Counted from the stretch's first letter, positions 25,388 through 34,946 are shown. The stretch: 64,000 bases of DNA from Sphingosinicella xenopeptidilytica (GCF_042676985.1 NZ_JBHTIK010000005.1:806001-870000); one strand, 5' to 3'. A program made the numbers and translations. Notes: generated by a model not told the origin, from the sequence alone.

Positions 25388-25960
25388 ATGACCACCCGTA
25401 TTCCGCTTCTCGACGTCGAGGCGCTGGAAGGGCCTGTGGGCGACGCATTGCGAGGTCGGCGCAGTAAACTCAACATTGTGGCCATGATGGCCCACGCGCA
25501 GGGTTGTGTCGTCCAGCAGCTGCAGCTTGGGCGCGCCGTCAACAGCGAGCAGGATCTCGACCCGCTCTCGCGGGAACTCCTTATCCTGCTCACGGCCCAT
25601 CTGGAGGATGGCGAGTATGTTTGGCGCCAGCATGTTCCGATCGCTATCCAGCATGGTGCTTCGCGTGAGAAAATAAGCGCGCTGGAGAAAGGTGATATAG
25701 CTTCCAAGGCATTCAGTCCCGACGAGCGAGCGCTGCTGGTTTACGGTGCCCAGGTGGTGCGCGGCGGAGCGGTTGATGAAGTCACCTTTCGCGCGGCGGC
25801 GAGGCGCTATTCTCATCGTGAGCTCGTCGAGGCGATCCTGGCGATCGGCTATTACATGACCATGAATCGCATCACCTCGGCGACACTCACGCCGCTCGAG
25901 GCGCCGGATGTTGAGCAACCGCCGAGCCTGGACAGGCAGCCGGGAACTGTCGCTCGCTGA
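25388..25960 (+). CDS. Carboxymuconolactone decarboxylase-like (AhpD-fold) protein
   Basis: A 190-residue all-helical CMD-family protein: LNIVAMMAHAQGCV, LDPLSRELLILLTAHLEDGE, YVWRQHVPIAIQHGASREKI and LVYGAQVVRGGAVD. It lacks the CxxC pair of peroxidase-type AhpD proteins (its only Cys is at GCV), so a thiol peroxidase role is unlikely and it resembles the decarboxylase branch. It lies between the crotonase gene and the acyl-CoA ligase on the same strand. Small CMD proteins are frequent in sphingomonad catabolic clusters; their reaction is mostly undefined. ATG 25388 is the start nearest the conserved part. Confidence 0.8.
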   Translation: MTTRIPLLDVEALEGPVGDALRGRRSKLNIVAMMAHAQGCVVQQLQLGRAVNSEQDLDPLSRELLILLTAHLEDGEYVWRQHVPIAIQHGASREKISALEKGDIASKAFSPDERALLVYGAQVVRGGAVDEVTFRAAARRYSHRELVEAILAIGYYMTMNRITSATLTPLEAPDVEQPPSLDRQPGTVAR

Positions 25961-26055
25961 GCCTCGGGGAGACGTCATCAGATCTCCGGCGATATTGGCG
26001 CTGTTGAGCAGCACTCGCGGCGACCTTCAAGTATGCGTGAACGAGAGAGACTGTC

Positions 26056-27522
26056 ATGTTAATGCCCATGGGCGATATCCCGGAGTTTCATGCGAACCGC
26101 CTTGGCGGCGAGCGGTTGGCCGTTCTTCACGGCGACGACCGCCTGACCTGGGGTGAATTGGCGCGACGGGTGACGAGGCGCGCCAATGCGTTGCTGGCGC
26201 GCGGAGTGGCCAAGGACGATATTGTCGCCATCAGTCTTCCAAACTGCAATGCGCTCTACGAGCTCGCCTTTGCCTGCTGGAAAGTGGGCGCGACCCCGTC
26301 GCTGCTCTCCCATCGCTTGCCGCCGCAAGAGTTCAGCGCAATCCTCGATATTGTGCGGCCGAAGGTGGTCTTTGCATCGAATCCCGACATTCTCACTGTG
26401 AGCTCGGCCCTGCCGTCCTCCTTTGGTCTGAGCGAGGGAGAAGATTTGCCGGTCGAAGCTGTCGTCGGTACCTATTGGAAAGCTATGACGTCGGGCGGCT
26501 CGACGGGCCGCCCCAAGGTCATTATTGATCATCAGCCCGGGGCCGTTGATCCCTTCGCGCCGCTCTTGAACGTGCCGCAGGACAAATCCGTCCTGAATCC
26601 CGGGCCACTCTACCATAATGCGCCTTTCCGCTTCACCGTCGGCGCTTTGCATCGTGGTAACTGCGTCGTGAGCATGACGAAGTTCGACGCCGAGGAGGCT
26701 CTCAAACTGATCGATCGGCACAGCATAGCGTGGGCAATGATGGTGCCTACCATGATGAGCCGGATCTGGCGCCTGCCTGATGACGTGCGGGCGCGCTACG
26801 ATCTCTCGTCGCTCCAAGCCGTGTGGCACAGCGCAGCACCGATGCCTGCATGGCTCAAGGACGCCTGGATCGAATGGATCGGTGCTGAGAAGGTCTGGGA
26901 AATCTACGGTGGCACCGAACGCCAGGGCAACACGATCCTCGACGGTGCCGAGTGGCAAACCCATCGAGGCTCGGTCGGGCGCGCCTTTAACTGCTCCATC
27001 CGCATTCTTGATGATAGCGGGCGGGAACTGACTACTGGCGAGATCGGGGAAGTTTTCATGCGACCTGACGCGGGCGCAGGCCAGACCTATCATTATCTGG
27101 GCGCCACGCCCAGGATTGCCGCCGACGGCTATGAGTCGATAGGGGACTTTGGCTGGCTTGACGAAGACGGCTATCTGTTTCTTGCCGACCGTCGAACTGA
27201 CCTCATCATCAGCGGCGGAGCCAATATATACCCGGCTGAGGTGGAGAGTGTGCTGATGGAGCACCCGGACGTCGATACCGCCGTGGTGATTGGTATACCT
27301 CACGAAGATATGGGCGTCGTACCGCATGCAATCATCAAACGGACAGTGTGTGGTGCGGTGCTCGAGGAGGAGGCGCTTTCGAGGTTCGTCGAGCAGCGGC
27401 TGACGCGATCCAAAACGCCACGCTCCTACGAGTTTACAAACGACGACCTCCGCGATGATGCCGGAAAGGTGCGCCGGGCGGAACTGCGCGCTCGGGCGCT
27501 GAACCGCCTCGCTGCATCCTGA
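26056..27522 (+). CDS. AMP-forming acyl-CoA ligase (copy A of a paralogous pair)
   Basis: A 488-residue member of the adenylate-forming superfamily (ANL). The P-loop is TSGGSTGRPK (residues 145-154), followed by GPLYHNAPF, the A5-type YGGTERQGN, DFGWLDEDGYLFLADRRTD and the hinge/C-terminal domain with the catalytic lysine in DAGKVRRAEL. The layout resembles the bile-acid and fatty-acid CoA ligase branch. It activates a carboxylic acid with ATP and CoA in the cytoplasm, presumably the first step for the crotonase, SDR and MaoC enzymes nearby. It is a close paralog of the 497-residue ligase at 60339, with long blocks such as VWEIYGGTERQGNT identical. The natural acid is unknown. Confidence 0.9.
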   Translation: MLMPMGDIPEFHANRLGGERLAVLHGDDRLTWGELARRVTRRANALLARGVAKDDIVAISLPNCNALYELAFACWKVGATPSLLSHRLPPQEFSAILDIVRPKVVFASNPDILTVSSALPSSFGLSEGEDLPVEAVVGTYWKAMTSGGSTGRPKVIIDHQPGAVDPFAPLLNVPQDKSVLNPGPLYHNAPFRFTVGALHRGNCVVSMTKFDAEEALKLIDRHSIAWAMMVPTMMSRIWRLPDDVRARYDLSSLQAVWHSAAPMPAWLKDAWIEWIGAEKVWEIYGGTERQGNTILDGAEWQTHRGSVGRAFNCSIRILDDSGRELTTGEIGEVFMRPDAGAGQTYHYLGATPRIAADGYESIGDFGWLDEDGYLFLADRRTDLIISGGANIYPAEVESVLMEHPDVDTAVVIGIPHEDMGVVPHAIIKRTVCGAVLEEEALSRFVEQRLTRSKTPRSYEFTNDDLRDDAGKVRRAELRARALNRLAAS

Positions 27523-28039
27523 AGAATGAGCAAGGCGCTTATGGCGCTCCCGCCAACTGCAGGATTTTTCAAACAATAGTTCTGGAGTGCTTCAATAGGC
27601 GATTGCGATCTCGACTATTCGACGCGAGAACAGGAAGGGTGTTGCTTGCGCAGGCAGTTCGCATAACCGCTTCTCTGCCTGCCATACACGAAGCTGGCAG
27701 AAAACCACTGCGGCGGGCTATGTGTTCTGAATAAGCACCTTGGACCCCATTTAGCGATCCAGCCCGGACAGGAGCTGCGAAAGGGCCGCACATCTCCCGA
27801 GACGTATGGCTTCCATAATCAAAAGTACGATAGTTCTTCGTCAGACACCACCTTAGCCTGTGTTAGCAGAACAGAGCGTTCAAACCTTCGTCGTTTAGAA
27901 CGCCCGACATAAATGGGGAGACATGGCTACACTCCGAGACCGCAAAAACAATCCTGAATGCTGCGCGGAATGGACCAGTCTGCCGGAAGAAACATAGAAG
28001 TGTTCAATTTTTCAGAAAAGAAAATTTGAGGGGAGAAAT
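27523..28039. other. Intergenic region upstream of the TonB receptor
   Basis: No gene was recognised in about 517 bases. A minus-strand open frame (27569-27793) has no family motif. The 3' end carries a strong ribosome site (GAGGGGAG) before the receptor ATG at 28040 and an A/T-rich stretch that may hold its promoter. It could be decayed coding or IS sequence, but I found no support. Confidence 0.4.
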
Positions 28040-30208
28040 ATGAAGAATTATCCAAATTCCGAGGGGCGTGGACCGTGCAGGCTGCTCGTGGCCGGGCTGT
28101 CATATGGTTTTCTTTTGACCAGTGCTTTGACGCCGCTATCTGCTTTTGCGCAGACAACAACTGCAGGCGATAGCGCAGCGCAACTGGAAGAGATTGTCGT
28201 AACTGCCCAACGGCGCGCCGAAAATCTCCAACGGGTACCGATTGCCGTTTCCGCAATTACGTCGGACCAGGCGGCTGCCCAGGGGATTACCGGAACGCTT
28301 GCACTAACCGCGGTAGCGCCAAGCCTCCAGATCAACCAGACTTCGAACTTCGGGAGCATATACCTGCGCGGTGTAGGCTCAAACCTCGCCGACCCGACTT
28401 CCGAGCCTTCGGTCGCAACGTATGTTGACGGTGTTTATATCTCGTCGCCGCAGACCAACTTTTTTTCGTTCAATAACATTGAGCGAATCGAAGTCTTGAA
28501 GGGCCCGCAAGGAACGCTGTTCGGCCGAAATGCGACCGGGGGCGTCATTCAGGTCGTGACACGCGATCCGAGCGAGGACCCATCAGCAGACATCAGTGTG
28601 GGCTACGGTAACTTCAACACGTTCAGCCAGGCCTTCTACGGGACGACGGGGGTTACTGACGGACTTGCGATCGATTTTGCTGTCGTCCACGAGAACCAGG
28701 CCGACGGGTATGGACGGAACTTCACCCTCGACAAGGAAATTTTCAAAAAGCGCAATACGGACATGCGTAGCAAGCTGTTGTGGTCGCCGGCCGAGGGTAC
28801 CGAGCTTCGGATAATCGGCGACTATTCGAAGATGTTTCACAACAATGCCTATCAATACCGGCCCGGCGTTGTGACGCCGTCATACGGCGAGGCTCTTTAT
28901 GCCGGCGAATTTAATGCGCTCGGGGATATAGAGCAGCTGGTCAGGACCAAGGGCTGGGGCCTTGCATTACGCCTCGATCAGGATCTCGGAGCGGTGAAGT
29001 TCGTCTCCATCACCTCGCGCAGAAAGTCACTGCATGACTTTAATCTCGACTCAGATCAAGGGCCGCTTAGGCAAGGGGGCTCACTCTATCAAAGCTATGC
29101 TCGAAACTGGACGCAGGAATTCCAGCTTGCGAGCCAGTCCGAGGGCAATCTGGATTGGGTGGCCGGCCTCTATTATTTTGACGTAGTGGGTGGGTATGAT
29201 CCTTGGCAGTCTGTGGGTGGCGGATTCTTATGGGGCGCTGAGCAGGCGACCCGGTCATGGGCCGGCTATGGGCAAGCGACGCTAAGGCTGAGCACTGGCA
29301 CGTCAGTCACCGGCGGATTGCGCTGGACGACGGAAAAGCTGAAAATGCGGTCTGTCAATCTTGGCGTGCCTGAAAATGCATTCAACGACTCGTTCAGCAA
29401 GGAGAAGCTGACGTGGCGGTTGGCACTCGATCAGAAATTTAACGAAGGTGTTATGGGGTATGTGAGCTACAACCGTGGTTACAAAAGCGGCGGGTTCAAT
29501 CTTCTCGATGTTGGAGCGCTTAATCGGCCCACAGGCCATATTTCTCCAAGCTATAATCCAGAGGTTGTCGATGCCTACGAAGTCGGTATAAAATCTGACC
29601 TTCTTGATCGTCGGCTGCGGCTGAACGTTGCGGCCTTCTACTATGACTACAAGGATATCCAGCTGCAACAGCCGGTTCTTGTTGGCAATCGGATTCAGAA
29701 CGCCGCTACTGCGAAAGTGCAGGGTATCGAGGCTGAGCTCCAGGCGGCGGCATCCGATAACCTGACACTCCGAGCCGCTTTGTCCTTGCTGGACACAAAG
29801 TACAAGAGTTTCAATCCTGCGCCGGCGGTGGGCCCAAACGGGGAATTCTCGATTATTGACGCCAGCGGTAACCAGCTGGTGGCAGCTCCGAAAATAACCG
29901 GCAATTTCGGCGTCGAATACCGCACGCAGATTGGCGGAAATCAGGTGACGGCGTCTGGTAACATGGTATATAATGACGGCTTTTACTGGCATGCAGACAA
30001 TCGTCTCCGCCAACCGTCTTACGTGCTGTTGAATAGCTCGATCACAATGGATTTAGCCGACGGCAAATACCAGGTTCGCATCTGGGGACGGAATCTCGGA
30101 AACGAAAAATACTATATTTCGCAAGCCGAGGTGCAAGGTCGCGGTGATTGGGAGATGCGGGCGGCTCCTAGAACTTACGGGATTACCCTATTGGCGCATT
30201 TTTACTAA
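28040..30208 (+). CDS. TonB-dependent receptor, sphingomonad catabolic type
   Basis: A 722-residue outer-membrane receptor. The signal peptide ends at PLSAFAQ, then EEIVVTAQRRAENLQRVPIA, plug motifs LTAVAPSLQINQTSN, IYLRGVGSNLADP, TYVDGVYISSPQTN, EVLKGPQGTLFGRNATGGV and VIQVVTRDP. The barrel has YVSYNRGYKSGGFNLL and ends LLAHFY. This is the receptor type that takes up organic nutrients rather than iron in this order. It sits between the CoA ligase and the lactonase/esterase genes and probably imports the compound they process. A hairpin separates it from the MBL gene, so transcription may be attenuated there. Confidence 0.92.
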   Translation: MKNYPNSEGRGPCRLLVAGLSYGFLLTSALTPLSAFAQTTTAGDSAAQLEEIVVTAQRRAENLQRVPIAVSAITSDQAAAQGITGTLALTAVAPSLQINQTSNFGSIYLRGVGSNLADPTSEPSVATYVDGVYISSPQTNFFSFNNIERIEVLKGPQGTLFGRNATGGVIQVVTRDPSEDPSADISVGYGNFNTFSQAFYGTTGVTDGLAIDFAVVHENQADGYGRNFTLDKEIFKKRNTDMRSKLLWSPAEGTELRIIGDYSKMFHNNAYQYRPGVVTPSYGEALYAGEFNALGDIEQLVRTKGWGLALRLDQDLGAVKFVSITSRRKSLHDFNLDSDQGPLRQGGSLYQSYARNWTQEFQLASQSEGNLDWVAGLYYFDVVGGYDPWQSVGGGFLWGAEQATRSWAGYGQATLRLSTGTSVTGGLRWTTEKLKMRSVNLGVPENAFNDSFSKEKLTWRLALDQKFNEGVMGYVSYNRGYKSGGFNLLDVGALNRPTGHISPSYNPEVVDAYEVGIKSDLLDRRLRLNVAAFYYDYKDIQLQQPVLVGNRIQNAATAKVQGIEAELQAAASDNLTLRAALSLLDTKYKSFNPAPAVGPNGEFSIIDASGNQLVAAPKITGNFGVEYRTQIGGNQVTASGNMVYNDGFYWHADNRLRQPSYVLLNSSITMDLADGKYQVRIWGRNLGNEKYYISQAEVQGRGDWEMRAAPRTYGITLLAHFY

Positions 30209-30223
30209 ACTGCGAGGTACAGG

Positions 30224-30253
30224 CGGCGGCGCGTCTTGACGAATGCGCCGCCG
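30224..30253 (+). terminator. Intercistronic GC hairpin
   Basis: CGGCGGCGC (30224-30232) pairs perfectly with GCGCCGCCG (30245-30253) across a 12-base loop. It starts 16 bases after the receptor stop and lacks a T tract. It could attenuate transcription or protect the receptor mRNA from 3' decay. Its position argues against a TTG start of the MBL gene at 30236. Confidence 0.5.
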
Positions 30254-30286
30254 ACTGGCGATGCCCCGCAATGTATGGGAACCATT

Positions 30287-31051
30287 ATGGACCTCAAAGT
30301 TTACGTTCTTGATGGCGGCCGTCTTGTGACGGAAGATGCGAGCATCTTCTCAGCGGATGGGAACTATAAGGGTGAACACTGGGACATGGCGAATCCATGC
30401 TATCTCGTTGTTCATCCACGGGGCATGCTGATGTGGGACTGCGGTTTCTCTGACAGCCTGGCCGATCTGCCGGATGGCTATAACTCCGGCCGGTCCGTGT
30501 GGTCACTTACCAGGAAGGTCTCCAAGCAACTGGAAGACATGGCTATCGACCTTCACGACATTGATTATTTTGCGCTGTCCCACTCGCATCTCGATCATTC
30601 AGGGAACGCCAATCTCTTTAAATGCTCCACCTGGATCGTGGATGAGGCGGAGCGAGAGTTCATGTTTCGCGATACTGCGCGTGAGAGTAAGGAGTTCGAG
30701 AACTATCACGAGCTCGAAAACGCAGAAATCTGTTCATTTACGGCTGACCACGACGTCTTTGGTGATGGATCCGTTGTCATACTGCGAGCGCCCGGGCACA
30801 CCCCCGGTCATGCAGCACTTTTAGTGAACCTCGCAAAGAGCGGTCCAGTTATATTCACAGGAGACCTCTGGTACACCTGCCGTTGCCGGACAACGCGGAA
30901 TATTCCTTCGAATAATACTGATCGCGAGCAGACGTTCGAATCCATGGCGCGGATAGAAGGTCTGGCACGAGAGCTGGGTGCAAGGATCATTATTCAGCAC
31001 GAGCGCGCAGACTGGAACTCCATGCCACGTTTTCCAGACTATTTGCAATAA
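30287..31051 (+). CDS. MBL-fold hydrolase, N-acyl homoserine lactonase-like
   Basis: A 254-residue metallo-beta-lactamase-fold hydrolase. The dinuclear zinc site is SHSHLDHSGN (HxHxDH), then the histidine in RAPGHTPGHAALL, the bridging aspartate in VIFTGDLW and a late histidine in IIQHERAD. Length and N-terminus (DLKVYVLDGG) match the AHL lactonase/AttM group, so it probably opens a lactone. ATG 30287 has GGGAA upstream; ATG 30275 is possible. Its stop overlaps the start of the esterase (TAATG), so the pair is translationally coupled. In a catabolic context, a substrate-derived lactone is as likely as a quorum signal. Confidence 0.85.
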   Translation: MDLKVYVLDGGRLVTEDASIFSADGNYKGEHWDMANPCYLVVHPRGMLMWDCGFSDSLADLPDGYNSGRSVWSLTRKVSKQLEDMAIDLHDIDYFALSHSHLDHSGNANLFKCSTWIVDEAEREFMFRDTARESKEFENYHELENAEICSFTADHDVFGDGSVVILRAPGHTPGHAALLVNLAKSGPVIFTGDLWYTCRCRTTRNIPSNNTDREQTFESMARIEGLARELGARIIIQHERADWNSMPRFPDYLQ

Positions 31052-32001
31052 TGGGCAAAATTGACGGCTGGCAGTTCAATGACGCTGCCTTGGACGATGA
31101 TGTCCGCAAAATTCAAATGGCGGCGCAAACGCGGCTCGCGCAAACTCCACTTTGGACGCCTGAATCCGCCAGGGGCATAAGGGAGGCTCGCGCCCGGGGC
31201 GGGGGCTTGTATCTCCCGGTCTACCATTCACCCCGTGCGCGTATGATCGAAATTCCCGGTCCTGGGGGAGTGGTTTTGCTTCGCGTAATCGCTCCGGCCA
31301 ATCCCAGGGGTATCTATTTGCATATGCATGGTGGCGGCTGGTTCATGGGAGGAGCCGACCTTCAGGACCCCAGGTTGGAAATTATTGCCGAGCGCGCGCA
31401 ATTGGCCTGTGTGAGCGTCGACTACAGGTTAACGCCCGAGCATCCCTATCCCGCGGCTCCCGATGATTGCGAAGCGGCTGCTCTCTGGATCCTGGCTAAC
31501 GCCGAAGCTGAGTTCGGGACCGAAATCGTCACGATTGGTGGGGAGTCGTCAGGCGCGCATCTGGCTCTTGTCACTCTCCTGCGCCTACGAGACAAGCATG
31601 CAATCGTGCTCGCAGGCGCAAATCTCATTTTCGGTTTTTTTGATCTCACGCTGACGCCCAGTGCACGAATGTTTGGCGATGATCGCATCGCGCCCCGGAC
31701 GACCGACCTGCGAAGCTATGTGCGGGCGTTCGCACCGAAAGGTGAACTTACTGCGCCGGATATCTCGCCGTTATACGCTGACCTTAAAAACCTCTGCCCT
31801 GCGCTGTTCACGGTGGGAACGCAGGATCCGCTTTTGGACGACTCATTGTTCATGTACATGCGATGGCTGTCATCGGGAAATGACGGCGAGCTCGCAGTAT
31901 ATGCTGGCGGGATACACAATTTCATAGCGTTTCCCAGCCGCATAGCGCAGGAGGCGGAAGATCGCGCTATTGCCTTTCTGAAGCACGTGTCTTGCCAGTA
32001 A
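31051..32001 (+). CDS. Alpha/beta hydrolase, HSL (type IV esterase) family, copy A
   Basis: A 316-residue esterase with the hormone-sensitive lipase signature HGGGWFMGGA (oxyanion hole), nucleophile Ser in GGESSGAHLA, catalytic Asp in GTQDPLLDDS and His in HNFIAFP. It starts in the stop codon of the lactonase-like gene. The protein at 62660-63613 is a close paralog: both share 'LYLPLWTP'-like N-terminal spacing, HGGGWFMG.ADLQDP and FFDL.LTP. Both copies stay near an acyl-CoA ligase paralog. It probably hydrolyses an ester or opens a ring ester of the imported substrate. Confidence 0.88.
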   Translation: MGKIDGWQFNDAALDDDVRKIQMAAQTRLAQTPLWTPESARGIREARARGGGLYLPVYHSPRARMIEIPGPGGVVLLRVIAPANPRGIYLHMHGGGWFMGGADLQDPRLEIIAERAQLACVSVDYRLTPEHPYPAAPDDCEAAALWILANAEAEFGTEIVTIGGESSGAHLALVTLLRLRDKHAIVLAGANLIFGFFDLTLTPSARMFGDDRIAPRTTDLRSYVRAFAPKGELTAPDISPLYADLKNLCPALFTVGTQDPLLDDSLFMYMRWLSSGNDGELAVYAGGIHNFIAFPSRIAQEAEDRAIAFLKHVSCQ

Positions 32002-32056
32002 TAGCCGCCCGATTACGGCAGTGTATAATCTGCTGCCATCGTTATAAGGAAATCCG

Positions 32057-33346
32057 ATGAGCGAGGTGATGACCGCGACCCCGCAAGGCTGGTCAGCAGG
32101 ACGGCGTCGCCTGGCGCTCATTGCGCTTGCCATCGGCTATGGTTTGAATACCGCCGATCGCCAATTATTATCGATCCTGGCTGGTCCTGTAAAAGCCGAC
32201 CTGAATCTTTCCGACACTGAACTTGGCCTGATGGGCGGTGTGGCATTCGCCTTATTCTATGCGACCTGCGGCCTGCCCCTTGCCTGGATAGCCGACCGCT
32301 GGAGCCGAGCAAACGTGATCGCTATCGGCTTAGGCGTTTGGAGTGCCTTCACTGCGGCGTGCGGCGTGGTGCAGACCGGGGCGCAACTGTTTCTCTGTCG
32401 TTTGGGTGTGGGGTTTGGCGAAGCGGGCGGCACGGCGCCATCTTTCTCGCTGGTCTCGGATTATTACCCGCCCAATCAACGCGGCCGCGCGCTGGCCCTT
32501 CTTAATTTCGCCGCGCCCCTCGGCGTGGCGATTGGACCGTTGGCTGGTGCGCTCATCACCGAGATCATCCACTGGAGAGCAGCTTTCGTGATTGCCGGCG
32601 TCGGCGGGCTGCTGTTCGTGCCATACTTCCGCTGGGCGGTGCGAGATCCCTCGGAGCAGACCCGCGGCGAAGACGTCGTCGCCGTGGCAAAGCTTGCTCC
32701 GTCAGAACGCAGGAACGGGCTGAAGAAGTTATTTAGATCCTCGACGTTCTGGTGTTTGGCCATCGGAGCCAGTTTCAGCTCGATGGTGCTGCAGGGTCTG
32801 CTTTTCTGGTTGCCGTCCTTCCTGGAACGCACCTACGAGCTGGAGATCATTGAGCGCGCTATTGTTTTTGGCGTGACCACGGCGGTTGCGGGTATAATGG
32901 GCAACTGGATCAGCGGCTGGATTATGGACAAACGTGGCTCCAACCGCAGGCTCTACGTCCTGCTGCCGGCGGTGGCGGGGCTCATTGCCATTCCGATCTA
33001 TGTCGTGGGCCTGAGCGCGAGCACTCTATGGGTTGCCGTGTTATTTATCTTCCTCGGCATGATCCTGACATTCGCATATTCGACGCCGATCTATGTGGCG
33101 GTGCAACATCTGGTGCGTCCAGGCATGCGCTCGACCGGTATTGCCAGCTATCTATTTATCAACAACAGCATCGGCATCGGGATCGGCATTGTCCTGCTTG
33201 GCTTTCTGTCAGATTTGCTGACTCCCCTGTTCGGCAATGATGCCCTGAAATACTCGATTTTAGCCTCTGTCTGCCTCTACCTGCTGAGCGCTGCCTTCTT
33301 CTGGCTCTGCTCACGAACTCTCGAGCGCGACTGGATCGATGGCTGA
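32057..33346 (+). CDS. MFS transporter (spinster-like group)
   Basis: A 429-residue carrier with 12 hydrophobic segments. Helix 1 reads LALIALAIGYGLNTADRQLL, then GPVKADLNLSDTELGLMGG and LPLAWIADRWSRAN, the same signature as the other three spinster-like carriers of the window. It follows the esterase by 55 bases with AAGGA before the ATG, so it is likely the inner-membrane partner of the receptor at 28040. A gap follows. Confidence 0.88.
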   Translation: MSEVMTATPQGWSAGRRRLALIALAIGYGLNTADRQLLSILAGPVKADLNLSDTELGLMGGVAFALFYATCGLPLAWIADRWSRANVIAIGLGVWSAFTAACGVVQTGAQLFLCRLGVGFGEAGGTAPSFSLVSDYYPPNQRGRALALLNFAAPLGVAIGPLAGALITEIIHWRAAFVIAGVGGLLFVPYFRWAVRDPSEQTRGEDVVAVAKLAPSERRNGLKKLFRSSTFWCLAIGASFSSMVLQGLLFWLPSFLERTYELEIIERAIVFGVTTAVAGIMGNWISGWIMDKRGSNRRLYVLLPAVAGLIAIPIYVVGLSASTLWVAVLFIFLGMILTFAYSTPIYVAVQHLVRPGMRSTGIASYLFINNSIGIGIGIVLLGFLSDLLTPLFGNDALKYSILASVCLYLLSAAFFWLCSRTLERDWIDG

Positions 33347-33719
33347 GCATTACGCTGTCAAGGCTGGCCGGAAGGTCCACCGCTGTCCTGATAGTCCTCC
33401 CACATAGAGCTCCATCCTGCAGCGATAAGGGGTCGTTAAACCTGGGGCCCAAACATCCGGTCGAGGTCGTCTATCCAGAAGATCATGAGCTAATTCTACG
33501 TGGTCGAAAGCATGAGAGAGGCCGTACCAACCCGGCGACGCTGCCTTTGTCTGGTCCGTAGGCAAGCAATCACTCCAGCGCAACACACCCCTCCGGTCGA
33601 TCAAGTCATAAGAAGGCGTTATGCCGGAAATACAATTGCCCGGCTGGTTGTCTCCGCTGGACTTGCGTAAATTTCAGTCGGTCTTGTTTGTAATGAATTT
33701 CGGGCTGGAGATGAGATAG
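33347..33719. other. Intergenic region before the nitroreductase
   Basis: No gene was recognised in these 373 bases. At 33618-33631 it contains GTTATGCCGGAAAT, nearly identical to GTTATACCGGAAAT at 60230-60243 before the second ligase, so it may be a third site for the paired LysR regulators. Confidence 0.45.
33618..33631. promoter_or_regulatory. Element matching the candidate LysR operator (copy C)
   Basis: GTTATGCCGGAAAT differs by one base from GTTATACCGGAAAT in the lysR/ligase region at 60230-60243. It lies about 90 bases before the nitroreductase start. This suggests that the nitroreductase belongs to the same regulon. Inference from similarity only. Confidence 0.35.
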
Positions 33720-34397
33720 ATGATCGAAGACAAGCTTTTTAAAGATGTTATTCGCAGCCGTAGATCTCCACGGAGCTTTCTCTCCACTCCCGTGCCTCAA
33801 GCATTGCTTCAGGTAGTTGTCGAAGATGCACGAAACACGCCGTCCAACTGCAATTATCAGCCCTGGATCGTTCATATCGTTTCGGGCGCTTCGCGTGACA
33901 AGCTGAGTTCAGCATTCCTTGAGGCGGCGGCGGAGCAGACGTTTTCCTGGGATTTTCCTTTCGATTTCGAAAGTTCCTACGGTATCTACGCTGAGCGTCG
34001 GCAGGCACAAGGCGCCGCCTATTATGAGGCGGCCGGCATCATGAAGGACGCGAAGGAACGGCGCAGCTACGCTATGATGCAGAACCTCCAGTTCTTCGGC
34101 GCGCCGCATGTCGCGTTGCTGTTCATGGCCCCTGTCTACGAAACGGTGCGCGTGGCCGGCGATGTCGGCATGTACGGCCAATCTTTCCTGCTTTCACTCG
34201 AGGCCCATGGGCTCGCCGGCATACCGCAGACACTGCTCAGCTTTTTTGCTGGAACGGCGCGCGAGGAGCTCGGCATCGACCCCATGTATAAAATGCTATT
34301 CGGAATTTCGTTCGGGTATCCCGAACCTGGCAATCCGGTAAACAGCTTTCCACTTTCCAAGGCCTCCATTGCCGAGACGGTCACCTTCCATGGCTAA
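33720..34397 (+). CDS. Nitroreductase-family flavoprotein
   Basis: A 225-residue FMN enzyme: the N-terminal phosphate-binding RSRRSPRSFLSTPVP, the flavin-contact TPSNCNYQPWIVH and the C-terminal FGISFGYPEPGNPVNSFPLSK. This is the common NfsB/BluB-like fold that reduces nitro groups, quinones or enones with NAD(P)H. The gene is alone between two gaps. A candidate LysR site lies upstream. Reduction of an enone or quinone intermediate would fit the neighbouring CoA pathway, but that is not shown. Confidence 0.87.
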   Translation: MIEDKLFKDVIRSRRSPRSFLSTPVPQALLQVVVEDARNTPSNCNYQPWIVHIVSGASRDKLSSAFLEAAAEQTFSWDFPFDFESSYGIYAERRQAQGAAYYEAAGIMKDAKERRSYAMMQNLQFFGAPHVALLFMAPVYETVRVAGDVGMYGQSFLLSLEAHGLAGIPQTLLSFFAGTAREELGIDPMYKMLFGISFGYPEPGNPVNSFPLSKASIAETVTFHG

Positions 34398-34946
34398 TTG
34401 ATCACGGCGAGTGCGAAGCATTCGTGCTATGATCCGTTGGCATTGGCGCCTCGGATCTTTGCGTCCGGAGCGTGAAGCGGAACCTCCAATTCATGGTGCG
34501 CGCTCGAAGTGATGGTGCCCGCTTCCCGCAAGGTGGGACCGGAGATACGTAGAGTAGCCCCTGGACTCGGACAGGGTCAGGCTGCTGATTGGCTAAAGGT
34601 TGGCTATTTGCTTCTCGAGCTGCGCGGTGTTGACGTAGCTGATTGCGGCATGCAGTCTGCGCTGATTATAGTCTCATCAATAAGTCAGGGAAGTTGTTCG
34701 GCGACATCATTAACGGTTTCTGACGTGTCCCCCGGTTTCTTCAGCCCGAATTGGAGTCCAGCTGCCTTTTTGCGAATGAGCACGGTTTAAGGATTCGCCT
34801 GATGAGTGGGGCCTGTGCGATGTAGCGCAAGTGTCAATTGCTTTTGCAATTCAGCGGAGACCGTCGCCATGTCTTCCAATTCAAGAAGAGTGTGTCTCTC
34901 CCGATTGTGGCCTTTCACCGAGGCCGCACGTTCGGGCCTGATCCGA
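34398..34946. other. Intergenic region with IS relic
   Basis: This 549-base gap separates the CoA-linked region from the peptide region. It holds a decayed IS3-family transposase end (34593-34673, minus strand). The remainder has small open frames without recognised motifs. Confidence 0.5.
34593..34673 (-). pseudogene. Relic of an IS3-family OrfB transposase C-terminus
   Basis: Read on the minus strand, 26 codons give DYNQRRLHAAISYVNTAQLE followed by KQIANL and a stop. This is the usual end of IS3-family OrfB proteins (YN..R.H..L.Y..P..FE). Upstream the frame is broken by stops and a frameshift, and nothing of the catalytic core remains. Confidence 0.6.

Noticed and set aside
26059..27576. 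A 505-codon minus-strand open frame opposite the acyl-CoA ligase
   Set aside because: Antisense shadow; the plus strand has complete ANL motifs and a close paralog at 60339 confirms its frame.
27569..27793. A 74-codon minus-strand frame in the gap before the receptor at 28040, considered as an IS relic
   Set aside because: I could not match it to any transposase motif, so only a gap is reported.
30236..30286. TTG start at 30236 for the lactonase-like gene
   Set aside because: It lies inside the perfect hairpin and lacks a ribosome site; ATG 30287 has one and fits the family N-terminus.
30287..31051. Quorum-quenching as the main role of the lactonase-like protein
   Set aside because: No luxI/luxR-type gene is nearby and it is translationally coupled to an esterase in a catabolic operon, so a substrate lactone is at least as likely.
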